This document shows, in pieces, positions 8,072-16,750 of a stretch of 47,756 bases of DNA. Position 1 is the first letter of the stretch, and each line of letters starts with the position of its first letter. Source of the stretch: an uncultured Bacteroidales bacterium (GTDB lineage: Bacteria > Bacteroidota > Bacteroidia > Bacteroidales > UBA932); the NCBI GenBank assembly GCA_944323845.1, contig CALUUA010000017.1:1-47756 (forward strand), read 5' to 3'. Position numbers and translations under genes: made by a program. Under the pieces are notes generated by a model, which was not told the origin of the DNA, searched no databases, and was given only the letters and a program-made list of their open reading frames with translations.

Positions 8072-8680
8072 ATGATTTACGGTTACATTCGTGTCAGTAG
8101 TGACAAACAAACTGTCGAGAACCAGAGATTTGAGATAAATAATTTCTGCAGCAAGAACAATTTTGTAATTGACGGATGGATAGAGGAAACCATCAGCGGC
8201 ACAAAGGCTTATAACAAGCGAGAATTGGGAAAATTGTTAAAACAGATTCAGAAGGACGATCTTATCATCTGTGCGGAACTTCCCCGTCTTGGGCGTAACC
8301 TTTTCATGATTATGGAAATCCTCAATATCTGCATGACAAAGGAATGTAAGGTATGGACAATCAAGGATAATTACAGGCTTGGCGAGGATATTCAGAGTAA
8401 AGTTTTGGCTTTCGCATTCGGTCTGTCAGCAGAGATCGAGAGGAATCTTATCAGCCAGAGAACAAAGGAAGCTTTAGCCCGCAAGAAGGCGGAGGGCGTT
8501 GTCTTAGGGCGACCTAAAGGACGGAGAAGCAGCCCTGACAAGTATAAATTGCACGGGAAACAAGTGCTTATTACAGAACTGCTGAAGACAGGAGTGTCAA
8601 AACGAAAAATAGCTAAGATTTGCAAGGTTGACCGAAATACACTTGCAAGGTTCATTTTAATGGAAAAAATTGAAGTATGA
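8072..8680 (+). CDS. Serine recombinase, master DNA invertase (Mpi/Hin/Gin) type
   Basis: A 202-residue small serine recombinase. The N-terminal resolvase domain has YIRVSSDKQTVENQ with the nucleophile S9, the RLGRN arginine motif near residues 73-77, and the long E helix ending in LSAEIERNLISQRTKEAL. A GRPKG linker leads to the C-terminal helix-turn-helix (TGVSKRKIAKICKVDRNTLARF). The length and layout match the invertases that flip promoters or gene segments in Bacteroidales, such as Mpi of Bacteroides fragilis. The gene is intact, yet everything from 8.69 to 10.1 kb after it is gene debris. A pair of recognition sites around an invertible segment was not found by eye. Confidence 0.9.
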   Translation: MIYGYIRVSSDKQTVENQRFEINNFCSKNNFVIDGWIEETISGTKAYNKRELGKLLKQIQKDDLIICAELPRLGRNLFMIMEILNICMTKECKVWTIKDNYRLGEDIQSKVLAFAFGLSAEIERNLISQRTKEALARKKAEGVVLGRPKGRRSSPDKYKLHGKQVLITELLKTGVSKRKIAKICKVDRNTLARFILMEKIEV

Positions 8681-8686
8681 TTTTGA

Positions 8687-8899
8687 GCGATTTTACGAGG
8701 CCGCGATATCAAACGGTACGGTTACGACTGGGCAAATCTATGGTTAATCAATACTCATAATGGAGTCAAAGGCAAGATTCCGCGCATTGACATCAATGAT
8801 TACCCAGCCGTTAAGGCTCATCTCGACCAATATTGGGATAAAATTCGTGATATGGCGGACCAAGGCGACACTCCATATAATCTTCGGAACTGCGCCTAT
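8687..8899 (+). pseudogene. Fragment of Type IIG restriction-modification enzyme (TaqI-like specificity domain)
   Basis: Immediately after a stop at 8684-8686 the frame reads ILRGRDIKRYGYDWANLWL, INTHNGVK, IDINDYPAVKAHLDQYWDK and DTPYNLRNCAY. This is the conserved core of the TaqI-like C-terminal specificity domain of Type IIG / PglX-like methyltransferase-endonucleases, normally near the end of a protein of about 1000 residues. Similarity ends abruptly at 8899, and a GLUG-protein tail starts at 8902. About 71 codons remain, with no start and no methyltransferase domain. It is a relic, or possibly a spare specificity cassette. Confidence 0.8.
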
Positions 8900-8901
8900 T
8901 T

Positions 8902-9372
8902 GGTCGTTATGTAGCCGGAATCGTAGCAACTAATTACGGAACAATAGAAAATTGCCATGTGATAGGAGGAAGTATAACAGGCAATGAAAAAGTTGGAGGT
9001 ATAGTTTCTTACAATTACCTTGGATCGGTTGTTGTGGCGTGCAGCAACTCAGCAGATGTTAGTGGAAATCAGGATATAGGTGGACTTTTTAGTCTAACAT
9101 ACAACGGTACCACGACGCTTTCTTGTTTTAATGCAGGAAATGTTACAGGAAACAGCGGTGTCGGTGAAATCGCAGGAGGAATTGGAATTTTGGGAACAGT
9201 AACTGCTTGTTATTATTTGGATGAGAACAGTGTGAAAGGGACAGATGGTGTGGAAACCACTTGGGACGTAGCCATATCCGATATGAACTCCGCCCTGCAA
9301 GCAGCCGGCTATTCCTATCAATATGAACTGGACACCAGTAGCGGATTGCCTGTGATAAAAGTAACGGATTAA
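8902..9372 (+). pseudogene. C-terminal tail of a GLUG-motif surface protein
   Basis: The frame opens at the end of the restriction-enzyme fragment with RYVAGIVATNYGTIENCHV, then KVGGIVSYNYLGSVVVACSN and similar units. The GG(I/L)-aromatic pattern every 20-25 residues is the GLUG repeat of secreted adhesin- or peptidase-like surface proteins of gut Bacteroidales. It ends in a normal C-terminus (YYLDENSVKG through GLPVIKVTD and a stop at 9372). No start codon or signal peptide is present; the ATG at 8959 falls within a repeat. This is the last 156 residues of a lost gene. Confidence 0.75.
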
Positions 9373-9435
9373 GTACCAGAAAGAAGAAATGGAATAATGT
9401 GTAACGGACATCTCCATCTATTGCTGTACAGGCAA

Positions 9436-10096
9436 ATGTTGGATAAGACGGTGGAGTACGATGCCTCCGGCAACGCCACTCAACAATAAGTGCGGCTGGA
9501 AGATGAGACCGTGTGGCTGACGCAGGCTCAGATGGCTGAATTGTTTCAGACATCCAAGCAAAATGTAAGTTTACATACAAATAATATATTCAAAGAAAAA
9601 GAATTAAGTCCGGATTCAGTTGTAAAGGATTCCTTGACAACTGCAGCAGACGGTAAGAAATACCGAGTCAAATATTATAATCTGGATGTCATCATCTCGG
9701 TTGGTTATCGGGTAAAATCTGTCCGAGGCACGCAGTTCCGCATTTGGGCCAATAGTGTCCTGAAAGAATATTTACTTAAAGGTTATTCCGTAAACCGGAG
9801 GCTGGAACAGATTGATACAAGGCTCCAGAAGCACGAAAGGCAAACGGAATGCCGCCGTAAAAGCCGACATCTACACGCAGACCGTCAGCCATCAGTTGCA
9901 ATTGGACTTGCAGAAGCATAACAGCCAATATCCCCCGATAGGCATCCACATCTACCAGAAATGTCACGACCGTTTTCTGATTATCGACTGCGAGGTGGTC
10001 TGGCACATCGGTGCCTCGCTGAAAGATCTCGGCAAGAAGATGTTCGCCTTCTCAAGGCTGAACATTCCGGCCGAGACCGTCATGAGCATGCTGTAA
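9436..10096 (+). pseudogene. rhuM: RhuM-family gene, nonsense-mutated and internally deleted
   Basis: The N-terminal part matches RhuM (LEDETVWLTQAQMAELF, SKQNVSLHTNNIF, YYNLDVIISVGYRVKS, RGTQFRIWAN) and runs to about 9838. In another frame from about 9840 the usual C-terminal part appears (DIYTQTVSHQLQLDLQKHN, HIYQKCHDRFLIID, LKDLGKKMFAFSRL), ending at 10096. The linking central stretch is missing. In addition, TAA at 9487-9489 interrupts the frame between the ATG at 9436 and the conserved domain; a GTG at 9490 could restart. RhuM-like proteins are common in mobile and defence islands of Bacteroidota; their role is not settled. This copy is not expected to be functional. Confidence 0.8.
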
Positions 10097-10200
10097 GAAA
10101 ATTGCGAGAGTTCCAAAGGAAAACGTCAAGATTTCGTATCATGCTTGTTCCTCCTTACTCGCTCAGGTATGAATTTGCTGCAGCTTTCTCAAGTCTTATG

Positions 10201-10231
10201 TTTCTATATTCCGCAATAAATCTTATATTTA
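10201..10231 (+). promoter_or_regulatory. Candidate Bacteroidota sigma-ABfr promoter for the GH43 operon
   Basis: TTTC at 10201-10204, 19 bases, then TATATTTA at 10224-10231, close to the TTTG / TAnnTTTG consensus of the Bacteroidota primary sigma factor. It lies 22 bases before the GH43 ATG. Confidence 0.45.
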
Positions 10232-10253
10232 CGAATAATAAAATACGGAACCT

Positions 10254-12173
10254 ATGAAAGCGGAAATCAAGTCAAATGGCATTCAGGCTCTGCTGGCCGT
10301 CGCAGTAATATGTCTGTCGCTCCTGAATCTTGCCGCCAATGCGCAGCAGAAGTCCCTGACATGGAATCCGGACAGAGGAGATTCCTATATCAATCCGATC
10401 ATACATGCGGACTATTCGGATCCGGACATCTGCCGTGTGGGCAATGACTACTATATGACATCTTCTTCATTCAACCATTTTCCGGGTCTTCAGGTGCTGC
10501 ACTCTACGGATCTGGTGAACTGGGAACTGATCGGGGCTGCCCTGACAGACTATCCAGGTCCGGGCTGGGATGACAGGAAGCCGTGGGATGTGCTCTCGCC
10601 GGGACTGGATTCCGACGAAGAGCCAGTTCCCGGAGCTCAGGAGTGGAGGACGGCCCCTCTGCATGGTGACGGCGTGTGGGCACCTGCCATCCGATACCAT
10701 GACGGTGAGTTCTTCATATATTGCGGAGACCCGGACAGAGGTATATTCATGGTCAAGACCACAGATCCGCGGGGAAAATGGGAAGACCCTGTCTGGCTCG
10801 TGAAAGCCAAAGGCTATATTGACCCATGTCCGTTATGGGACGAAGACGGCAATGCCTGGCTCTCTCACGGCTGTGCCGGTTCCAGAGGCGGCCTGAAAAG
10901 CGTCCTGATGATGGCTCCGATGTCGGAAGACGGTACACGTCTGCTTGACAGAAGCCGTATCATTTATGACGGCCACAGGAGCCAGCCTACCATCGAAGGG
11001 ACGAAACTCTATCAGTATGACGGCTATTATTATATCTTCTCTCCTGCAGGAGGCGTGAAAACAGGCTGGCAGACCGTATTGCGTTCAACCTCGCCGTATG
11101 GTCCGTATGAAGAAAAAGTGGTAATGGCACAGGGCGGCTCTCCCGTGAACGGACCGCATCAGGGCGGTTGGGTGGAAACCCGGAACGGAGAATTCTGGTT
11201 CATCCATTTCCAGGACATTGATGCATACGGCAGGGTCGTACATCTTCAGCCGATGACGTGGAAAGACGGGTGGCCCGTGATAGGAGCAGATGAAGACGGC
11301 GACGGAGTAGGAGAGCCTGTCATGGAATACCGCAAGCCTGACCTGCCGTCTTCCGGGGTTTTCCAGCCTTCGGAAAACGATGAATTCTCTTCGCCTGACC
11401 TCGGCCTGCAGTGGCAGTGGGCGTCAGTCCCGTCCCCATATTGGTATTTCCCCGATGCTGCCGAAGGCTGTCTCAAACTATATTCCGTACAGCAGTCAGC
11501 CTCCTGGAAGAATCTGTGGGACACTCCGAATCTGCTCATGCAGAAGTTTCCGGCAAAAGATTTCACGGTCACGGCAAAAATTTCTTTTGTCCCGAACCCG
11601 CAGCTCGAGCAGAAAGGGGAGAACTGCGGCCTGGTGGTGATGGGATACAACTATGCCACGCTGCGCCTGACCGATACCGCCGAAGGCATGTTGCTGCAGC
11701 TGGTCGAATGCACCGACGCACAGGACGGCTCCTGTGAGAATGTGGTATTTACAGTTCCTGTACCGACCGAGGCTCTGCCTGTGCCTTCTTCAGACCGGTA
11801 TATGTCCGTGACCGTCCCTCCAGTAGCGCCGTTGCCGTATCGCTCCGCGACAATGTATCTGAGAGCCGAAATAAGTTCCGTGCCGCGCCGCGGCAATGTC
11901 GATGCTGCGCAATGCACCTTTTCATACAGTACCGACGGCAGCAGGTGGACCCGCATTGCCAGCAATGGCAAGGACTATGTCCTGAATGTCCGTCAGGGAC
12001 GATGGATCGGTGCGAAGACCGGACTGTACTGTAACCGTTTTTCTCCGAAAAACGATTCAGGCTGGATGGAGGCAGACTGGTACCGGGTCACGACCGGCAG
12101 TACTCACGGGCTGAATACGGCTCCTGCGGAAATGAAACGGGAAAAATACGGTGATTATCTGACAGACTTATGA
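10254..12173 (+). CDS. Secreted GH43 glycoside hydrolase (beta-xylosidase / alpha-L-arabinofuranosidase type)
   Basis: A 639-residue enzyme with a signal peptide (hydrophobic segment near 10-29, ending NAQ). The five-bladed beta-propeller of GH43 spans roughly 43-355: HADYSDPD holds the catalytic base D56, IDPCPLW the pKa-modulating D190, and PTIEG the acid E248. A C-terminal beta-sandwich (about 370-630), as in GH43 xylosidases, follows. The opening NPIIHADYSDPDICRVG and FNHFPGLQVLHSTDLVNW segments resemble the XynB-like subfamily acting on xylosides or arabinosides; the actual substrate is unknown. It overlaps the next gene by four bases, so the enzyme and the outer-membrane protein are co-expressed. 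Confidence 0.9.
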   Translation: MKAEIKSNGIQALLAVAVICLSLLNLAANAQQKSLTWNPDRGDSYINPIIHADYSDPDICRVGNDYYMTSSSFNHFPGLQVLHSTDLVNWELIGAALTDYPGPGWDDRKPWDVLSPGLDSDEEPVPGAQEWRTAPLHGDGVWAPAIRYHDGEFFIYCGDPDRGIFMVKTTDPRGKWEDPVWLVKAKGYIDPCPLWDEDGNAWLSHGCAGSRGGLKSVLMMAPMSEDGTRLLDRSRIIYDGHRSQPTIEGTKLYQYDGYYYIFSPAGGVKTGWQTVLRSTSPYGPYEEKVVMAQGGSPVNGPHQGGWVETRNGEFWFIHFQDIDAYGRVVHLQPMTWKDGWPVIGADEDGDGVGEPVMEYRKPDLPSSGVFQPSENDEFSSPDLGLQWQWASVPSPYWYFPDAAEGCLKLYSVQQSASWKNLWDTPNLLMQKFPAKDFTVTAKISFVPNPQLEQKGENCGLVVMGYNYATLRLTDTAEGMLLQLVECTDAQDGSCENVVFTVPVPTEALPVPSSDRYMSVTVPPVAPLPYRSATMYLRAEISSVPRRGNVDAAQCTFSYSTDGSRWTRIASNGKDYVLNVRQGRWIGAKTGLYCNRFSPKNDSGWMEADWYRVTTGSTHGLNTAPAEMKREKYGDYLTDL

Positions 12174-15025
12174 GGAATGCATTGTCATCGGCAGTATTTC
12201 TTCTGGGACTCTGCTGTACCATTGCCTATGGCCAGGCAGCCGGTCCCAGGGAGGTCTCGGCCCTGAATCTGATAGTTACGGAGGCCGGGAACGGCGAGCC
12301 GGTGCAGATGGCGACCGTGTATATTGTCCCGGCAGGGGACACCCTCGTGACGGCATTCACTTTTACGGACAGAAGAGGCATCGCGTCGCTGAAAGACTTC
12401 CCGGCAGGCAAATATGTTGTCAATGTGCAGCTGCTGGGATTCAAGCCGTATGCAGAGGAATTCACGTTCGAACCGCTGATATTCAGGACCATTCCCGTAA
12501 AACTTGAAGAAAATATCGAGGAACTGGAAGGAGCCAGCATTACCGAGATGGGAGACCTCGTGACGGTTAAGGGCGACACGCTGATATACAACGCCACGTC
12601 ATTCCGCACGGCAAGCAATGCGAACCTCGGCGACCTGCTGAAGAAGATGCCGGGCATAGAGGTGGACAGGGGAAGGGTCAAGGTAAACGGCGAACCGGTG
12701 AAGCGGATAACCGTGGAGGGGAAGACATTCTTTTTCGACGATCAGGCCAAAGCTCTGGAAAACCTGCCGGCAGTCATCGTGAACCAGATAAGGGTGATCG
12801 ACAAGGAGAATCATGGAAGATTCGGGATGTTCCGGAAAGAAAAGGAGATGGATGTGAGGCTGAAGGAAGAATACAAGGAAGCATGGTTCGGCAAGGCATC
12901 CGTGGAGGGCGGGGTTTCTGTCAAGGACAAGGCTGCCGACAGGTTCGGAGACGGTACGATGGGGCTGTACAACGCAAAGCTGTATGCCCAGTTCTATGGA
13001 GATGATGACAATTTCACTCTTCTCGGAGGCGGCAACAACGTCAATGCAAACAAGCTGTCGCGCGGCGCATCCGGCCTGTCGGACATAGCATCTGCCGGGG
13101 TAAACTACAATACTTCGAGGATTCCCGGGATGGACACCGATGCGGCTGCGTCATACGATTTCCGCAGGGACAACAGCCGCTCGGAATCCCACCGCACGTC
13201 ATTCCTGAGTTCAGGCGAGCGGTTGGAGACAAGCCGCAGCCAGACGAACAACGATATCGGTCATTCTGCGAAAGCTGATTTCATGGTAAAGCCACAAATG
13301 TTCTCCTCATTTCTGACAGAGGGTATCTCCATAAACGGCACTTTTCAATACAACCGGAAGAAAACTTCCAATGAAAGCAATTCTTCGATGACGGATACTG
13401 CTGGCGAAGAACTTAACGGCAGTAAGTCATATACTGCCGGGAATTCCGATGACTTCAACGCAAAAGTGAATGTGAGAGGAAAATATTATCTGGACAAGGC
13501 ACGGAAGCATCACATTTCATTCGAAGGAAACATCGGATACGATGGCACACGCGGTAACAGCGAGGAATCATCTGTCACCCGTTACATGTCATCCTCAGAC
13601 AGCAGGAGCCTTCTCTATGACGACAAGTCCGATGCGCTGCAACTGAGCGGATATGCCGACTATTCAGGAAAAATATCCGAGAACTGGCGGATATCGTCCG
13701 AACTGTCGGCGGATTTCAGCACATCAGAAGAAAACAGGAATGCAGAAAACGCTGCAGACTTCAGCCGTAACGACTGGTATTCAAGATATTCCACAGACAG
13801 GAGCATCAGTCTGAAACAGACGGTCAAGGCTTCGTACGGTATTGAGCTTGGAGAGCGGAAACGTTTCATTGCAGGATTCGGCTTAGGGGTGTATGAAGAC
13901 AATACCGAGCATCACTCAAGGGCATTCGGTACTGAGGACAACAGCAATTCCCTATGGCAGGTCAGTGCCGGGCCTGATCTTAACGTGAGTTTCTTAGATA
14001 AAACTTGGGACTGCGGTTTTCGTACAAGTGGCAGAAGCGTTGCACCGCCACAGGGTGATGCCATCAGTACCATGCTCGATGTCTCGAATCCGGTAGACAT
14101 CTCTACTGGGAACATCTACCTGAAAACCGGCTATCACCAGGATGTCAATCTGAATGTGAGTCAAGGCAGAATACGGTCGGGCAAGCACTATGTGATGATG
14201 AGACTCACAGGCTCCATTGACCTGAACGAAATCACCCGTGCCAGCTGGTATGACGCTTCGGCGGTCAGGTATTCCATTCCTGTCAATTCAAGGCGTCCGC
14301 GCTATAATGCCAACCTGAATATTACCTACATCCAGCCTCTCGACAAAAAGAAACGCCTGAACCTGACTGTCACGCCGAAAGCTTTTTTCAGTACCGGGAT
14401 CATATATATTGCCGAAGGAACTCTTGACGGTATGGATATGGAGGAATTCGACTATGCGGAAATGATGTCGCGGCTCTACGGAGACGCTGACGGCAGCGAA
14501 TTCTACAGCGGCAGGAGCGGATTCATCGAAAACCGGACTACGAATCTGAACTGGTCGGTAAATGCTGATCTGAAATATGAGCTGAAGCAATGGTCGCTGA
14601 GAGGCGGTGCATCGGTGAACAATACGAGGACAGGATATTCCGCCTATCCGGACTCGAAGGTGGACAACTGGCGATATAGTGCATACGCGGAAGCCCTGTG
14701 GCGGAACAGAAGCGGCTGGGAAGTAGAGGGCCGTTTCGACTTCAACGGATACAGCGGCTTCAGCTACGGTTACAACAGTCCTGACTGGCTTCTGAATCTG
14801 AAAATCGCGAAGGATATCGGGGCATTCACCATAAGCTTCTCCGCATACGATATCCTCGGCAGCGCGAAATCATTCTCTCACATAGCATCTGCCGAATATG
14901 TGGAGGACACTTACCGGAACAATCTCGGGCGCTGTATTCTTATAGGCCTGTCCTACAATTTCGGCAAATGGAGTTTCTATAACCAGTCCAAGATGGAAGT
15001 GATGGAAAAAAGAAACAATCTCTAA
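12170..15025 (+). CDS. Outer-membrane beta-barrel protein with CarboxypepD_reg domain (TonB-receptor-like)
   Basis: A 951-residue protein with a signal peptide, a carboxypeptidase-regulatory-like beta-sandwich (about 30-110), a plug-like region (DLLKKMPGIEVDRG, VNGEPVKRITVEGKTFF) and a long beta-rich C-terminal half with many alternating aromatic strands. This is the 'outer membrane beta-barrel family' related to TonB-dependent transporters, rather than a SusC: no SusC signature and no SusD partner. It may import or bind a product of the adjacent GH43 enzyme, whose gene it overlaps by four bases. Its stop overlaps the convergent kinase stop by four bases. Confidence 0.85.
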   Translation: MRNALSSAVFLLGLCCTIAYGQAAGPREVSALNLIVTEAGNGEPVQMATVYIVPAGDTLVTAFTFTDRRGIASLKDFPAGKYVVNVQLLGFKPYAEEFTFEPLIFRTIPVKLEENIEELEGASITEMGDLVTVKGDTLIYNATSFRTASNANLGDLLKKMPGIEVDRGRVKVNGEPVKRITVEGKTFFFDDQAKALENLPAVIVNQIRVIDKENHGRFGMFRKEKEMDVRLKEEYKEAWFGKASVEGGVSVKDKAADRFGDGTMGLYNAKLYAQFYGDDDNFTLLGGGNNVNANKLSRGASGLSDIASAGVNYNTSRIPGMDTDAAASYDFRRDNSRSESHRTSFLSSGERLETSRSQTNNDIGHSAKADFMVKPQMFSSFLTEGISINGTFQYNRKKTSNESNSSMTDTAGEELNGSKSYTAGNSDDFNAKVNVRGKYYLDKARKHHISFEGNIGYDGTRGNSEESSVTRYMSSSDSRSLLYDDKSDALQLSGYADYSGKISENWRISSELSADFSTSEENRNAENAADFSRNDWYSRYSTDRSISLKQTVKASYGIELGERKRFIAGFGLGVYEDNTEHHSRAFGTEDNSNSLWQVSAGPDLNVSFLDKTWDCGFRTSGRSVAPPQGDAISTMLDVSNPVDISTGNIYLKTGYHQDVNLNVSQGRIRSGKHYVMMRLTGSIDLNEITRASWYDASAVRYSIPVNSRRPRYNANLNITYIQPLDKKKRLNLTVTPKAFFSTGIIYIAEGTLDGMDMEEFDYAEMMSRLYGDADGSEFYSGRSGFIENRTTNLNWSVNADLKYELKQWSLRGGASVNNTRTGYSAYPDSKVDNWRYSAYAEALWRNRSGWEVEGRFDFNGYSGFSYGYNSPDWLLNLKIAKDIGAFTISFSAYDILGSAKSFSHIASAEYVEDTYRNNLGRCILIGLSYNFGKWSFYNQSKMEVMEKRNNL

Positions 15026-16644
15026 CCCTCCCTGTCGAGCCGGGAGTATTTTGCATACAGTGTATCGTACACCTTTTTCCTGCCGGCATCCGGATAATAG
15101 ATTCCGCTGCATCCTGACTTCATCGCTTTTTGTGCAGCCGGAATGTCCTTGTATTTTCCTGCGGCTGCGGCTGCAAAAATCGCTGAACCGAGGGCGCAGG
15201 CCTGTCCGCTGTCGGCTACCTTGATTTCCTTTCCGAGCACGTCCGACAAAACCTGCATGACATAAGGGGATTTCTTCGGTATGCCGCCCACGGCAATGAT
15301 TTCATCTATCCGGACACCTTCTTCTGCAAAACGTTCGTCGATGGCGCGCGCACCGAAGGCCGTGGCCTCTACCAATGCCTTGAAAATCCCGGGAGCCCCG
15401 ATACTTAAAGTCAGTCCGCAAATTGTCCCTCTTCTGTTCGGATCCAGATCCGGAGTACGCTTCCCGTTGAACCAGTCAGATGCGATCGGGTCGTTTTCCG
15501 TGACCTCCAGTGCGCTTGCCTGCCGGTTCAGCATGGGAAGGATATTGTCCGAAACGGCTTTCCTGTCTTTTTCCGGAATCATCCCCAACGGCCATTCCAT
15601 AAGTTTCCTGAACCAGGCGTAGATGTCTCCGAAAGCCGACTGGCCGGCTTCATATCCTATCAGCCCTGGAATGACGGAGCCGTCCACCTGACCGCAGATG
15701 CCTTTGGCTATCCTGCCTCCGGTACATCCGGGATCAGCTACTGCGATGTCGCATGTAGATGTGCCTATGACCTTGACGAGGACTCCCGGCCGGATACCGG
15801 CACCGACTGCTCCGGCATGGCAGTCTATGGCTCCCATTGCTACGGCGATACCCGGTTTCAGTCCGAGCCTGCCAGCCCATTCCTCTGTCAGTCCCCCTAT
15901 TTTATGACCGGCCGTCACGGTTTCAGTGAAAAGATGGCCCTCGAAAATGGAATAAAGCTCGTCCGTTTTCTTGAAAAACCCCATGTCCGGAAGTCCTCCC
16001 CACGCTGCATTCCACATCGCCTTGTGTCCGGCCGTGCAGCGGCCTCTGAACATAGTTTCAGGAGCGGTGTTCCCGGTCAGGACCCCTCCTATCCAGTCGC
16101 AATGTTCCGCCCATGACCAGACGCGTCCCCTCAGGCCGGGATTATGTCTGAGGCAGTGAAGGACTTTGGCCCAGACCCATTCGCAGGAATAGCTGCCCCC
16201 GCTGCAGACCGTATAATCGGTCGGGCCGTCGTGTGCCGCATCATTGATTTCATCGGCTTCCCTTATGGCCGTATGGTCTTTCCACAAAATGAACATGGCG
16301 TCAGGATCTTCGGAAAATTCCGGCAGCAAAGCCAGCGGAGTCCCTTCCTTGTCTGTCAGTACAGGAGTCGAGGCGGTCGTATCATAACCGATACCTATAA
16401 TATTGCCGGCAACCTCATCGCCGGCAACGGCAATGGATTCCCTTATGCATTTTTCCATGGCTTCGATATAATCCGAAGGATGCTGCCTGTACATGTTTTG
16501 CGACGGGTCGCAATATTTCCCTTCCGCCCACCGCGGGTATGCGGCAGTGGCAGAGGCTATTTCCTCTCCAGTACAGACATCTGCGACAAGGCTCCTGACT
16601 GAATCGGTACCGAAATCCAGACCGATGACATATTCTTTTTTCAT
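15022..16644 (-). CDS. araB: Ribulokinase (FGGY family, AraB type)
   Basis: A 540-residue sugar kinase. The N-terminal ATPase-fold signature is YVIGLDFGTDSVRSLVAD, followed by RQHPSDYIEAMEKCI and the ribulokinase hallmarks GIGYDTTASTPV and LLPEFSEDPDAMFILWKDHTA. The C-terminal half has VGGIPKKSPYVMQVLSDVLG, the FGGY adenosine-site region. AraB phosphorylates L-ribulose and also accepts D-ribulose. It is transcribed away from lacI, and the LacI-type operator lies just upstream of both. No AraA or AraD is present; the isomerase in the locus is FucI, so its natural substrate may be D-ribulose from D-arabinose, or a related ketose, rather than L-ribulose. Confidence 0.9.
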   Translation of the reverse strand: MKKEYVIGLDFGTDSVRSLVADVCTGEEIASATAAYPRWAEGKYCDPSQNMYRQHPSDYIEAMEKCIRESIAVAGDEVAGNIIGIGYDTTASTPVLTDKEGTPLALLPEFSEDPDAMFILWKDHTAIREADEINDAAHDGPTDYTVCSGGSYSCEWVWAKVLHCLRHNPGLRGRVWSWAEHCDWIGGVLTGNTAPETMFRGRCTAGHKAMWNAAWGGLPDMGFFKKTDELYSIFEGHLFTETVTAGHKIGGLTEEWAGRLGLKPGIAVAMGAIDCHAGAVGAGIRPGVLVKVIGTSTCDIAVADPGCTGGRIAKGICGQVDGSVIPGLIGYEAGQSAFGDIYAWFRKLMEWPLGMIPEKDRKAVSDNILPMLNRQASALEVTENDPIASDWFNGKRTPDLDPNRRGTICGLTLSIGAPGIFKALVEATAFGARAIDERFAEEGVRIDEIIAVGGIPKKSPYVMQVLSDVLGKEIKVADSGQACALGSAIFAAAAAGKYKDIPAAQKAMKSGCSGIYYPDAGRKKVYDTLYAKYSRLDREG

Positions 16645-16669
16645 GTGGAAAAAATTTTTTAAAAAATTA

Positions 16670-16700
16670 TTTGTTATTTAAACGTTTTAGCATATATTTG
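16670..16700 (+). promoter_or_regulatory. lacI promoter (Bacteroidota consensus)
   Basis: TTTG at 16670-16673, a 19-base spacer, and TATATTTG at 16693-16700 match the Bacteroidota primary promoter consensus exactly. Transcription would start near 16707, giving a leader of about 45 bases to the lacI ATG at 16751. The operator 16678-16691 fills the spacer. Confidence 0.75.
16678..16691. promoter_or_regulatory. LacI-type operator 1 (araB-lacI intergenic)
   Basis: TTAAACGTTTTAGC, whose reverse complement GCTAAAACGTTTAA recurs with one change at 17797-17810. It contains the near-palindromic AAACGTTT core with central CG typical of LacI-family sites. It lies between the -33 and -7 elements of the lacI promoter and about 35 bases upstream of araB, so a bound repressor could control both. 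Confidence 0.75.
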
Positions 16701-16750
16701 CAAACATAAGATGATTTCAGATAATAACCAACAATTTTCCTGACTATTTG

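Noticed and set aside
9094..9580. Minus-strand frames across the GLUG and RhuM remnants
   Set aside because: The plus strand gives clear GLUG and RhuM sequence; the antisense translations have no recognisable features.
10117..10130. Partial match to the LacI operator core (AAAACGT) before the GH43 gene
   Set aside because: Only the 7-base core and one other base match, and it lies well upstream of the predicted promoter.
12170..15025. A second SusC
   Set aside because: It lacks the SusC plug signatures and a SusD neighbour, and its barrel belongs to the outer-membrane beta-barrel family with a CarboxypepD_reg domain.
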